A DNA stretch of 64,000 nucleotides. Origin: Candidatus Thermochlorobacteriaceae bacterium (GTDB taxonomy: Bacteria; Bacteroidota; Chlorobiia; Chlorobiales; Thermochlorobacteraceae). Under the pieces are notes generated by a model. The model had not been told where the DNA came from. It was given only the letters and a program-made list of their open reading frames with translations, and made no database searches. Position 1 is the first letter of the stretch; each line of letters opens with the position of its first letter. Of this stretch, positions 17,956-26,115 are shown one piece after another. The position numbers were made by a program, and so were the translations under genes. The stretch is taken from NCBI GenBank assembly GCA_029263855.1, contig JAJUFC010000003.1, positions 124,001 to 188,000 of the forward strand, read 5' to 3'.

Positions 17956-19908
17956 TTACCTGAAAATCTGTGAAGACTCCGTGAGTTTGTATTGGCGGAC
18001 GGTGTTTTGCAATTGTTCGGCTTGTCCGATAAGTTCTTGCGCCAAGTGAGTAATTTCAGCGGAAGCGTCTTTATTGCGCTGAATGGTTTGAGTAAGCGCG
18101 TCAAGCGATTTAAGGAGTTTTTGTCCAACGGCGCGTTGCTGTTCGGCTTGCTCAATAATTTGGGTCGTGCGAATGGTCATGTCGGTCGTTTTCATCGTTA
18201 CTTGCTGACTGCTTCGCATTTGTGCATCGACAAGGCTTGAAAGGCGGCTCATAATCGCGCTGGAGCGGGAATAGTATTGGGTGATTTTATCGAGCGTTTT
18301 TTCCGCATCTTTAACCGTGTTGAAACTGTCGCGCACGGCTTGGTTTGTTTCCAAAATTGTGTCGTTAATTTTCAGCATGCTGTTTTGCACGCCGGTCACC
18401 ATGTCTTGAATTTGAACCGAAAAGCGTGCTGACTGTTCGGCTAATCCGCGAATTTCATTGGCAACAACTCTGAATCCTTTGCTTGATTCGCTCGCAATCG
18501 CCGATTCAATTGTTGCATTGACCGCAAGCAAGTTGGTCTGCTTCGCCGTGCGTGAGGCGGCACCAGCGGTGATGTCAATTTCCCGAATGTTTTTATCTAA
18601 TTGAGCAACTTGCTGACGAAGTGAATCAAGCTTATCGGTAATGCCGAGAATCGTGAGGCTGATTTGCTCAATACCGAACTTCCCTCCCTGAACTTCATTG
18701 ATGACTTGACTGAAGACTTGGTTCGAATCTTGAATGCTTCGCGCCGCTTCTTGAATTGAACTGATGAGGTCTTCGATGAACGAGCGCGTTTCGCGCACGT
18801 TGATGGTCAAGCCTTGCATGCCTTCCGCAACTGTTGTCGTTGAGTCTTCCATCTTAGAGACGGATTGAATGACGTCTTTGACCGCATTAGTTTGCGCCTC
18901 CGAACTTTTCATGACGCCCGTTGATGAGTTGCTGATATCCAAGGCAATTTGGTTCAGGCGCATTGTCATATCGAGCACTTCACGAACTGACTCTTTGAGA
19001 TTATCCACGATGGTGTTGAACGATGAAACGACGAGGCTTAGTTCATCTGCCGAATTGTATGAAACTCGCTCAGTGAGATTGCCTTCAGAAATGCGTTGCG
19101 CCGACGTTGCGATGCGTTGAATCGGCTCGGAAAGTTGTCTTCGGATTAGATAAAATGCCGCGAACACAACGGCGGCAATGCCTAAAATTGTGAGTGCAAT
19201 GCCCGTCAGTAAATTCAGCGTCATGGCTTGGCGCGTTGTTTCGCCGGGCACAATGATAGAGATGATGCCGCGCAAATCGCCTTGACGGTAGCCGTAGCCT
19301 GTTTCGTATTTTGATTGCACGAATTCGGGCGCGTCGGCTCTATCGCCATGGCAGGTTAGACATTGTTTGCGGATAAATATGGGTTGGACATAACGATAAA
19401 CGGGCTTGCCTTCAAATTTCGTCTCTTGCCAAATGCCGATAGATTCAGGGTTGATTTTTGTTTGTCCTTTCGTTTTGAGTTCGGCAATCGTTTGCGAAAT
19501 TTCTTTGAGCGATTTCTCCTCAAAGGCATCTGGTTTGTTTCTTGGGTTTCGGAAGTTGAGCGAGACTTGCCTTACTTTGATGTTGCGAATGTCGTATTGG
19601 CTCGACGGCGGCAGCGTTTGAAAGGTGGTATCGAGCGGGAAGAGCGTCGGGTTGTAGTGAATAAGCGTGAGCAGGTCGCTCGTTGAATCCGTAATGGAAA
19701 GCGGCTGACGCAGAATGGTCGCGGCGTTATACTCCCACATGCCTTGCAAGGTCGTCGCCGTTGAAATCACCTCTTCTTTGAGTTGGGTTTCAATCTGGCT
19801 CCTTTCTCTGAGTTGCAAAGCGGCGTTGACAACAATGAACACGGTTGCAAAGATGATTCCAACCAGAATTGTTACACGTTGATCGAGGCGAAGTTTCTGC
19901 GTCTCCAT
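17956..19908 (-). CDS. Methyl-accepting protein with heme c-type sensor domain
   Basis: 650 residues. TM1 at about 12-32, a periplasmic region to 230, TM2 at 232-255, HAMP at 256-310, then a long signalling coiled coil. The periplasmic region has the features of a Tll0287/DUF3365 sensor, with CLTCH (183-187) as a covalent heme motif followed by GYGYRQGDLRGI. The signalling tip is well conserved (TNLLAVNATIESAIASE, then GFRVVANEIRGLAEQSA), so it should contact CheW and CheA. Such heme sensors respond to redox state or to gases. It is the last gene of the chemosensory cluster, behind a 117-bp gap with a hairpin. No methyltransferase or CheA is visible nearby. Confidence 0.9.
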   Translation of the reverse strand: METQKLRLDQRVTILVGIIFATVFIVVNAALQLRERSQIETQLKEEVISTATTLQGMWEYNAATILRQPLSITDSTSDLLTLIHYNPTLFPLDTTFQTLPPSSQYDIRNIKVRQVSLNFRNPRNKPDAFEEKSLKEISQTIAELKTKGQTKINPESIGIWQETKFEGKPVYRYVQPIFIRKQCLTCHGDRADAPEFVQSKYETGYGYRQGDLRGIISIIVPGETTRQAMTLNLLTGIALTILGIAAVVFAAFYLIRRQLSEPIQRIATSAQRISEGNLTERVSYNSADELSLVVSSFNTIVDNLKESVREVLDMTMRLNQIALDISNSSTGVMKSSEAQTNAVKDVIQSVSKMEDSTTTVAEGMQGLTINVRETRSFIEDLISSIQEAARSIQDSNQVFSQVINEVQGGKFGIEQISLTILGITDKLDSLRQQVAQLDKNIREIDITAGAASRTAKQTNLLAVNATIESAIASESSKGFRVVANEIRGLAEQSARFSVQIQDMVTGVQNSMLKINDTILETNQAVRDSFNTVKDAEKTLDKITQYYSRSSAIMSRLSSLVDAQMRSSQQVTMKTTDMTIRTTQIIEQAEQQRAVGQKLLKSLDALTQTIQRNKDASAEITHLAQELIGQAEQLQNTVRQYKLTESSQIFR

Positions 19909-19927
19909 GTTGAATGATTAAAGATAA

Positions 19928-19973
19928 ACCGTCCGAAGCGTAGGCAAGGAAGAGTGCGCACGCGGCGGACGGT
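19928..19973 (-). promoter_or_regulatory. Inverted repeat in leader of heme chemoreceptor gene
   Basis: Perfect 8-bp arms ACCGTCCG and CGGACGGT flank a 30-nt spacer, 20 bp upstream of the chemoreceptor start and 52 bp past the preceding stop. It could be an operator, an attenuator or an mRNA-processing hairpin. No T-tract follows on the minus strand. Confidence 0.4.
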
Positions 19974-20025
19974 CGTATGGAAATTGAAATCGTAGCGTTG
20001 AATCGAGATACTCATCAAGCCGATA

Positions 20026-21504
20026 TTATTTGGTCAGCACAGGCATGGACTTGAACTTGTATCCTTGCGACTTCATTGCTTTGACAAGTTCATCGGCATC
20101 TCTGGCGACGTTGGCTTTCACTTCGGGCAAGGATTTGTTGAGAACACCGATTTCAGCGTTGAAGTATTCAACAACTGTTTTCATGAGTTTATCCAACTTC
20201 ACTTCAGCGTCGCCTTCTACCACCAGCCCTTGCACAGTTTTCTCATCAGGCGCAATGGTGTTTTTGAAACTGAAGTCGATAAAGTTCAAAATGTTCGGGT
20301 TTTGTGTGCTACGCACCTCAGTGGTTTTGTATCGATCGATGTAATCTTGGACGATAACACCGGGCATACGTTTTGAGACTTCTTCCATCAAATCAACAAG
20401 AGCGTTCATGTATGCAACGCGCAAAGTCGAGTTTTTGAACGGCACGTCGGATTTGATGCCCTCCATTTGTTTTTCCCAGAGGTCAACGGTTTCAAGGAAC
20501 TTGCGAATGCGCTGTTTCGTCATTTGTGCTTTTCGTGCCTCATCTTTTTCGTTGGCTTCTTTCGGGTCAGGTTGTTCTAATCGGTTGCGGAGTTGTCGCA
20601 CATCAGATTTTAGGCGTCGCTCAATGAATCTATCGGAGTAGGCACTATCTTTCTTGCGAACGGCATTGAGAAATTCACCACCTTCATCTTTAATAAGGGG
20701 CAAAGCGACTTTAATGTAGCGGCAGGCTTCATCTAAACGACCGGCTTCAAGATAGAAATTCGCCAACGCCAATTGATACGGGAAGTATCCGATGTCGGAG
20801 GCAAAAGTCATCAAAAGATAGAACTCTTTGCGGACAGGGTCTTTCTCATTGTTTGCGCGCTCTTTCCAATAAAAAGCTTTTTGGGCTTTATCTTCGAGCG
20901 ATGGCACTTCAATTTTCTTGAAGAAGCCTGCTTTGATGTAGGCTTGCGCGCCAGCGCGGTCGCGCGTAACCATGCTGTCAATCACCTGCTTGGCTTTCTC
21001 GCGGTATTGCTCTTGACCTTTAAGCGGAGTTTGGTCGAGAGCCGTGTAGAAGTGCATGATGGCGGCAAGTTTATGCTCTAACTGTTCGTCCCCTTTGGCG
21101 GTCTTAATTTTATTGAGATGGTCAGCGGCAATCTGATAATTACATTCGAAGAGAATTTCGTCTTGACGGCGCACAATCGCGTCGCTTCGTTTACCAACGC
21201 CTTGCTTGAAGCGAATGTTTAATGCAAGCGCGACGACGAGCGCGTTGAACCAATCTTTATTTTTGTAAAACTCGTTGGCTTGGAACATTTTCGCCTCTTC
21301 ATCGATGCCTTGCTCCAATTCTTCGTCGATTTCTAATACGATTTTATCGCCGTCAATGCGGAGCAATCCTTCGTCGCTGGTTGAAAAAACCGTTGAGGCT
21401 TGCTTTTCATTGCTGAGCACATCGCCCAAAATGCTGTCTAAATCCAGACCTAAATTTAATGCGTCTTTGTTCTGGTCGCCTGATTGTTGTGGATTGGTTG
21501 CCAT
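20026..21504 (-). CDS. Unknown 492-residue protein in chemosensory cluster
   Basis: No signal peptide or membrane segment. The N-terminal 40 residues are acidic and low complexity (SILGDVLSNEKQASTVF). From about residue 75 it is almost entirely helical with repeat-like stretches (KMFQANEFYKNKDWFNALVV; FPYQLALANFYLEAGRLDEA, which is TPR-like), then a charged coiled-coil-like segment (RLKSDVRQLRNRLEQPDPKE) and a mixed C-terminus. I recognise no named family. It lies between the CheW-like gene (70 bp) and the heme chemoreceptor, so an adaptor or output role in that pathway is the simplest inference. It could be a scaffold replacing part of CheA or a pilus-linked effector. Confidence 0.7.
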   Translation of the reverse strand: MATNPQQSGDQNKDALNLGLDLDSILGDVLSNEKQASTVFSTSDEGLLRIDGDKIVLEIDEELEQGIDEEAKMFQANEFYKNKDWFNALVVALALNIRFKQGVGKRSDAIVRRQDEILFECNYQIAADHLNKIKTAKGDEQLEHKLAAIMHFYTALDQTPLKGQEQYREKAKQVIDSMVTRDRAGAQAYIKAGFFKKIEVPSLEDKAQKAFYWKERANNEKDPVRKEFYLLMTFASDIGYFPYQLALANFYLEAGRLDEACRYIKVALPLIKDEGGEFLNAVRKKDSAYSDRFIERRLKSDVRQLRNRLEQPDPKEANEKDEARKAQMTKQRIRKFLETVDLWEKQMEGIKSDVPFKNSTLRVAYMNALVDLMEEVSKRMPGVIVQDYIDRYKTTEVRSTQNPNILNFIDFSFKNTIAPDEKTVQGLVVEGDAEVKLDKLMKTVVEYFNAEIGVLNKSLPEVKANVARDADELVKAMKSQGYKFKSMPVLTK

Positions 21505-21574
21505 TGCTCAAAAAATTTGAAAGTTTGAAAAAATTGTGCTCGTGCAAGTTGAGCAGTTTTATGTTGTTTTTTCT

Positions 21575-22207
21575 TTATTGAAATTGCACCATTTCGGGCG
21601 CGTCCAACATTTTTTTTGTGTCAATTAGAACGACGACGTCGCGCTTTTCCAAGTCATCGGGGCGAATGTAAATCCCTTTTGCAAACGGAGCAAGCCGTTC
21701 CAATTCACCGTCGGCGGCATTGATTTTCTCGATTTCAGGTTCGGCAATGCGAAGCACGTCCAACACGGCATCGACGATGCAACAAACGGAAAAGCGGTTA
21801 TTTCTGACAATCACCATTTTTTCAGCGGCTTTTTGTCGGCGCGATTTCTGCCTGCGTGATTCAATTCCCAAAACGCGCTGAATGTCAATGACGGAAGTAA
21901 TTTCCCCGCGCACGTTACAAACCCCAAGCACGAAGTTCGGCAATCCGGGCACCGGTGTAATTTTCTGAACGTCCAAAATCGCTTCGATGTCTATGATTCG
22001 GAACGCGATTTCTTTTTCGCCGATGAGCGTAGCGATGTATTGCTCTCGGGCTTCGTCGTCGTCGCGGTTCGCCGTGTTCTTATCAACTTCAATCGCACGT
22101 AGCCGTTCTAAGATACTTGCCATTCCCTCCAAGTCGCGCATTGTCGTTCCAGGAGGAATGGTGAAGTTCAATTCCGAGAGTTGCTCTGCAAGTCGTTCGT
22201 TATCCAT
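21575..22207 (-). CDS. CheW-like coupling protein
   Basis: 210 residues. The first ~55 residues are a charged helical extension, then a CheW domain (about 58-205) with the usual core IAFRIIDIEAILDVQKITPVP, GLPNFVLGVCNVRGEITSVID and the closing GIYIRPDDLEKRDVVVLID. A basic insertion RRQKSRRQKAAEK splits the middle. CheW joins chemoreceptors to the CheA kinase. In the cluster it sits between a CheY-type protein and the unknown 492-residue gene, in the position of PixI/PilI in pilus-linked systems. Confidence 0.88.
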   Translation of the reverse strand: MDNERLAEQLSELNFTIPPGTTMRDLEGMASILERLRAIEVDKNTANRDDDEAREQYIATLIGEKEIAFRIIDIEAILDVQKITPVPGLPNFVLGVCNVRGEITSVIDIQRVLGIESRRQKSRRQKAAEKMVIVRNNRFSVCCIVDAVLDVLRIAEPEIEKINAADGELERLAPFAKGIYIRPDDLEKRDVVVLIDTKKMLDAPEMVQFQ

Positions 22208-22247
22208 CGTTCAAAGTGGTCGTTTCGTTGATGAAGTATATCAATGT

Positions 22248-22613
22248 TCAGGTTTTCGTGGCTTTTTTAACAGCGGAGATTAAATCTTCTTCGCTGAACG
22301 GTTTAACGAGATAAGCATCGGCACCTTGTTTCATTCCCCAGAACTTATCACTGTCTTGGTTTTTTGAAGTAATCATGACAATCGGAATGCCACCAGTTGA
22401 GGCATCTTTTTTGAGGTTGCGGCAGACTTGGAAGCCGTCTTTTTTCGGCATCACGACATCGAGCAAAATGACATCGGGCTTTGTGGCGCGCGCTTTTTCT
22501 TCACCCTCTTCGCCATCGTTTGCTTCGAGAATGGTGTAACCAAGCGAAGTCATGACTTTGGAGATAATTGTGCGCTCTACGGCGCTGTCGTCAATGATTA
22601 GAGCCTTAGGCAT
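22248..22613 (-). CDS. CheY/PilH-like single receiver
   Basis: 121 residues, one receiver domain: acidic pair in IIDDSAVER, phospho-acceptor Asp52 in ILLDVVMPKKDG, Thr82, Lys104 in YLVKPF. No output domain, so it acts by binding a target such as a motor or pilus component, or as a phosphate sink. The extra GGIPIVMITSKNQDSDKFWG segment resembles PilH/PixH-type receivers. 34 bp from the CheW gene. Confidence 0.92.
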   Translation of the reverse strand: MPKALIIDDSAVERTIISKVMTSLGYTILEANDGEEGEEKARATKPDVILLDVVMPKKDGFQVCRNLKKDASTGGIPIVMITSKNQDSDKFWGMKQGADAYLVKPFSEEDLISAVKKATKT

Positions 22614-22685
22614 AATTAACAGGCGTTCTTTGTTGAGTAAATGTTTTTTGAAATTTCAACACGATTCGGTCAAATGCACTTTGGA

Positions 22686-23798
22686 TTAAGCCGTCGCCGC
22701 TTCTGTTTGTTTTAGGTATTTATCCACTACGCTGACAAGGTCTGCATCTTTAAATGGTTTCGTAACATAGTCATTTGCGCCCGCGTGAATGCCCAAGTTG
22801 CGGTCGATTTCCGCGTCTTTTGCCGAAAGCATCACAATCGGGGTGGTGATTTCCATTTCGGTGCGAAGCGTCTTGCAAACTTTCAAGCCTGTTGTATCAG
22901 GAAGCATGACATCAAGCAGAATCAAATCGGGATGTTTTTCTTTGGCGAGTTTCAAACCGATTTCGCCTGTGCCCGCGTCTAAGAGTTCATAGCCCGAATC
23001 GGCTAAGGCTTTTTTGACCGCCATGCGAATCACGGCACTGTCGTCGACAATCAAGACTTTCTTGCGCTCGGTGGCACTTGCTTGCGGCAGTTCAATCCAT
23101 TTGCCGTCCAAGAAAACCACGAGGGCTTTCATCACTTGAATTTCGTCCATCTTGAGTTTGAGCGCGATGGTCTTGATGTCGGTTTTGCCATCAATCGCCA
23201 GAAAGACTTTCCACTCAGAAAGTTTGAGTGCGATTTCATTTTTTTCTTCCTCACCGCGCTTGGTCAGTTTTGGAACGAGTGTAGTGCTCGGAATGCGCTG
23301 TTTGACAAGTCCGAGCTCGTCAACCTTAACGGAAGCGGAGAGCATAATGCCTTGTATATCCACGCCGGTGCTCAAGCCTTGAACGGTGAGCGGTGCGTCG
23401 GGGTCAAAATTCACACGCACGTTTTTTTCCTGCAACAGCGACGTAATCGTACGCTCAATTTGAATGCGAATAGATTTAACGACTTTGGCGGCATCAACTT
23501 TCTTCGTTGCTAAAAGAATTTGCTCAATGCGTTTGTCAGGATACTTCGCTTTCTGAAGAGCAATCGCTTCGTCAAGGTCTTGGCGGGTAATCAAGTTTTC
23601 TTCCAGAAGCACTGCGCCCAAATCATCGCTACCCGTGTCAACGGCAACGACGAGTCCATTTCTGAAAAAGACGGTTTTAGTTACTTCGCCATATGAAGTG
23701 GTTACTTCCGCAATCATTGCGCCAGTCTTTTTGAGTTGGCGAATGAGCTGTAACATTTCCGTAATCGTCCAGCCTTTGATGCTGCCAGTGAAAGACAT
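22686..23798 (-). CDS. PATAN-domain response regulator (PatA/PixG-like)
   Basis: 370 residues. Residues 1-165 match the PATAN (DUF4388) domain: FTGSIKGWTITEMLQLIRQ, then FFRNGLVVAVDTG and LGAVLLEENLITRQDLDEAI. A linker with a winged-helix-like stretch (KTDIKTIALKLKMDEIQVMKAL) leads to a C-terminal receiver (about 246-366) with VDDSA, Asp296 in ILLDVMLPD and Lys in TKPFKD. Cyanobacterial PixG, PilG and PatA have this architecture and control pili or phototaxis. As the first of the larger cluster genes it precedes CheY and CheW, giving the order G-H-I as in Pix/Pil operons. Confidence 0.88.
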   Translation of the reverse strand: MSFTGSIKGWTITEMLQLIRQLKKTGAMIAEVTTSYGEVTKTVFFRNGLVVAVDTGSDDLGAVLLEENLITRQDLDEAIALQKAKYPDKRIEQILLATKKVDAAKVVKSIRIQIERTITSLLQEKNVRVNFDPDAPLTVQGLSTGVDIQGIMLSASVKVDELGLVKQRIPSTTLVPKLTKRGEEEKNEIALKLSEWKVFLAIDGKTDIKTIALKLKMDEIQVMKALVVFLDGKWIELPQASATERKKVLIVDDSAVIRMAVKKALADSGYELLDAGTGEIGLKLAKEKHPDLILLDVMLPDTTGLKVCKTLRTEMEITTPIVMLSAKDAEIDRNLGIHAGANDYVTKPFKDADLVSVVDKYLKQTEAATA

Positions 23799-23895
23799 TT
23801 TGTTTGGGTCGGTTTAGAATGCTTGTTGCGGAAACAAATTGATTTTTAATATAAACCCTAACCTCTGAAAGTCAAAAACATCGATTTACACGGGC

Positions 23896-24132
23896 TTATG
23901 CCTTCTGCGAATCGGCTTGCGCGTTTTCTGCCAAAAGGTAGGCGACGCGCACAAGGTCGGTGTGCAGTTGTTGCAGTGCGGTTCGAATTTGAAGCATATC
24001 AATGCGAATTTCCTGCAAATCGCGTTTGACATCGCCAAGCGTTTCGGCAGTTTGATGTGCTTTTTCAAACGAACGGTTTTGCAAGTCGGCTAAAACGCCA
24101 AAAGCATCGAGCAATTTTTCTTCGGGTTGCAT
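23896..24132 (-). CDS. Small coiled-coil protein (paralogue B)
   Basis: 78 residues from ATG 24132; the upstream TTG in frame adds only a few residues and is less likely. The whole chain is a heptad-like helix (LGDVKRDLQEIRIDMLQIRT, then QQLHTDLVRVAYLL). It shares the core EIR.DLLQ.R...QQLH.DL with the next gene upstream and so is its paralogue. No family recognised. 97 bp upstream of the PATAN regulator on the same strand. May form a homo- or hetero-coiled coil serving the chemosensory array (inference). Confidence 0.6.
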   Translation of the reverse strand: MQPEEKLLDAFGVLADLQNRSFEKAHQTAETLGDVKRDLQEIRIDMLQIRTALQQLHTDLVRVAYLLAENAQADSQKA

Positions 24133-24156
24133 AGCGTTGCGCAATTAAGTGCGTGA

Positions 24157-24444
24157 TTAAGAGTTTTCGGATTCTTTGAGTTTCTCGAATTCGTCGCCGA
24201 AAATCGACATTGCAAATTCCATTCGGTCTGCTTTCGGCGTCGTGAGAATCATACAAATTTTAGACAAATCGTTATGCAGTTGTTGAAACTCTGCACGCAG
24301 TTGCAGTAAGTCCGTCCGCAACTCTTGAATTTCGGATTGAACTTGCATCAGCTCGGTATTTGCGACGTCTTGCTCTGTCACGCTTTTGTTTTGAACTTCG
24401 GCATGAACTGTCAGCAAATCTAAAAGCTTATTGATGTGCTCCAT
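24157..24444 (-). CDS. Small coiled-coil protein (paralogue A)
   Basis: 95 residues, predicted to be one long amphipathic helix (MQVSEIQELRTDLLQLRAEF-like core, QQLHNDLSKICMIL) with an acidic tail (MSIFGDEFEKLKESENS). Paralogous to the next gene downstream (24 bp gap), with the tail missing in that copy. It starts 18 bp after the PLP-enzyme gene and precedes the chemosensory cluster. Function unknown. Confidence 0.6.
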   Translation of the reverse strand: MEHINKLLDLLTVHAEVQNKSVTEQDVANTELMQVQSEIQELRTDLLQLRAEFQQLHNDLSKICMILTTPKADRMEFAMSIFGDEFEKLKESENS

Positions 24445-24462
24445 ATAAGGTCGGTGTTGAAT

Positions 24463-25674
24463 TTAAGAAGCAACGGCGGGTTGCACCGCTGAAAGAGCCT
24501 GCTCCAACTCGTTGATTAAATCAGATTTATCTTCAATGCCGACCGAAAGGCGAACCAAGCCTTCGGTCAAGCCTAATTGCAAACGTCGCTCAATAGGCAC
24601 TGCCACATGCGTCATTTCCCAAGGATAACAGACCAAACTTTCCACTGCGCCCAGACTTTCAGCAAAGGTAAAAATGTTCAATTCCTTGATGAAGGCTTCC
24701 ACTTCGGCGCGTCCGCCTAAATCCAAACTTACAATGCCGCCAAAGCCGTTTGGCATTTGTCGTTTCGCCAAGTCGTGAGAGGGGTGCGTCGGCAATCCGG
24801 GATAATAAACTTTTTTGACCGCTTCATGCCGCTCAAGAAATTGCGCAATAGCAAGCGCGTTTTCGCAATGGCGTTCCATTCGAAGCGAGAGCGTTTTTAC
24901 AGAACGCATAAGTAACCAACAATCAAACGGCGACGGCACTGCCCCAATGGCTTTTTGATTGAAGGCAAATTTTTCATAAAGCGACGCATTGCTCGTCATG
25001 AGTGCGCCGCCCAAGATGTCGCTGTGTCCGCCCAAGTATTTCGTCGAACTATGCAAAACCACATCAGCACCAAGTTCAAGCGGTCGCTGTAAGTAAGGCG
25101 TCGCGAAGGTGTTATCTACGGCAACGAGAAGATTGTACGCTTTTGCAAGTGTGGAAATGGCACGAATGTCGGAAAGGCGAAGCATCGGGTTCGTCGGCGA
25201 TTCCAAGTAAATGAGTTTTGTTTTCGGCGTAATCGCACGCTCGACTGCGTTGAGATTTGCTGTATCAATATATGAAAACGTGATGCCATATTTTGCCAAG
25301 ACTTGATTGAAGTATCGCACCGTGCCGCCGTAGAGGTCGTCGCCTGCGATGATATGGTCGCCGGGTTCAAAGAGGCTCATCAAGCCTGCAAGCGCGGCAA
25401 GTCCCGAAGCAAACGCATTTGCAAATTGCGCGTTTTCCAATCCTGCTAAAACTTGTTCTAATTGTGCGCGTGTGGGATTTTGAGCGCGTGCGTATTCGAA
25501 TCCGCCTCGTGGTTGATTGATGCCATCTTGTTTGTAGGTGGTCGCAAGTGAGAGCGTCGGCACAACTTCTCCCGTCCGCTCGTTAGCATCTTGCGCGTGG
25601 TGAATAGATTTGGTGGTAAACCCAAAAGATGATTTAAGTGATGGCTTGTCGGCGTTCATATATGGACTAACCAT
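24463..25674 (-). CDS. Cystathionine gamma-synthase/lyase family enzyme
   Basis: 403 residues, fold-type I PLP enzyme of the Cys/Met metabolism family. The PLP lysine sits in HSSTKYLGGHSDILGGA, the phosphate-binding loop in ANAFASGLAALAGL, and the aspartate in LLVAVDNTFATPYLQRP. The family covers cystathionine gamma-synthase, cystathionine gamma-lyase, methionine gamma-lyase and O-acetylhomoserine enzymes; sequence alone does not separate them, though GGVVSLDLGGRAEVE-like segments suit the synthase/lyase types. Start ATG 25674; ATG at residue 6 is an alternative. Just upstream of the coiled-coil gene, so it may share a transcript with it. Confidence 0.9.
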   Translation of the reverse strand: MVSPYMNADKPSLKSSFGFTTKSIHHAQDANERTGEVVPTLSLATTYKQDGINQPRGGFEYARAQNPTRAQLEQVLAGLENAQFANAFASGLAALAGLMSLFEPGDHIIAGDDLYGGTVRYFNQVLAKYGITFSYIDTANLNAVERAITPKTKLIYLESPTNPMLRLSDIRAISTLAKAYNLLVAVDNTFATPYLQRPLELGADVVLHSSTKYLGGHSDILGGALMTSNASLYEKFAFNQKAIGAVPSPFDCWLLMRSVKTLSLRMERHCENALAIAQFLERHEAVKKVYYPGLPTHPSHDLAKRQMPNGFGGIVSLDLGGRAEVEAFIKELNIFTFAESLGAVESLVCYPWEMTHVAVPIERRLQLGLTEGLVRLSVGIEDKSDLINELEQALSAVQPAVAS

Positions 25675-25899
25675 AGTGATGTTGAAAATTGTATTGAAGC
25701 GGAAAAGCGTGCGAAAGAAGCGCGAAACGCAAGCGCAAGATATTGATTTTTAGCATCAATTTCACTGCCGCACGATGATAAAACCGTTAAGATTATTGAA
25801 CCCTTTGCTGAGCGTAAAATTTCTTTATGCTTTTTCTTTTGGAAGCGTTTGTTTTTTTCAAAGTTTTTTTAACTTCAAGCACGGGGCCGCTCATTAAAA

Positions 25900-25925
25900 C
25901 TCGCTATGGGTGCTCGCTATGGGCG
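25900..25925. repeat. 13-bp tandem duplication
   Basis: CTCGCTATGGGTG is followed directly by CTCGCTATGGGCG, one mismatch in the last positions. A slippage-type duplication in the large intergenic region. Confidence 0.75.
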
Positions 25926-26019
25926 CATTTTGCAGGGCGCGGCAACTATGACAACAGGAAGCCAAAGAACGCTTCTCACGCTTGAAGCAGTGCTACATTT
26001 TCAAGCAAGTCTGTTCATT

Positions 26020-26054
26020 AAGCCTCAGTGTTCGTTGTGAATGTTGAGGCTTTT
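26020..26054 (+). terminator. Plus-strand intrinsic terminator-like hairpin
   Basis: AAGCCTCA (26020-26027) pairs with TGAGGCTT (26045-26052); inner bases GTGTTC and GAATGT also pair through G-U wobbles, giving about 14 pairs around the loop GTTGT, then TTTTATAT. The wobbles work only in the plus-strand RNA. No plus-strand gene precedes it. Confidence 0.5.
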
Positions 26055-26115
26055 ATATCGGTAAGCCGTCCTGAATTTCGTTTCACTTCTTCTCCCGTCC
26101 AATAAAGTTATCCAA

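Larger units (their letters stand above)
25675..26115. other. 441-bp intergenic region
   Basis: No credible ORF. It holds the promoter of the PLP-enzyme gene (not located precisely), a 13-bp tandem duplication, and a strong hairpin with T-run on the plus strand that lies downstream of no plus-strand gene. It may encode a small plus-strand RNA ending at that hairpin, or be remnant DNA. Confidence 0.5.
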
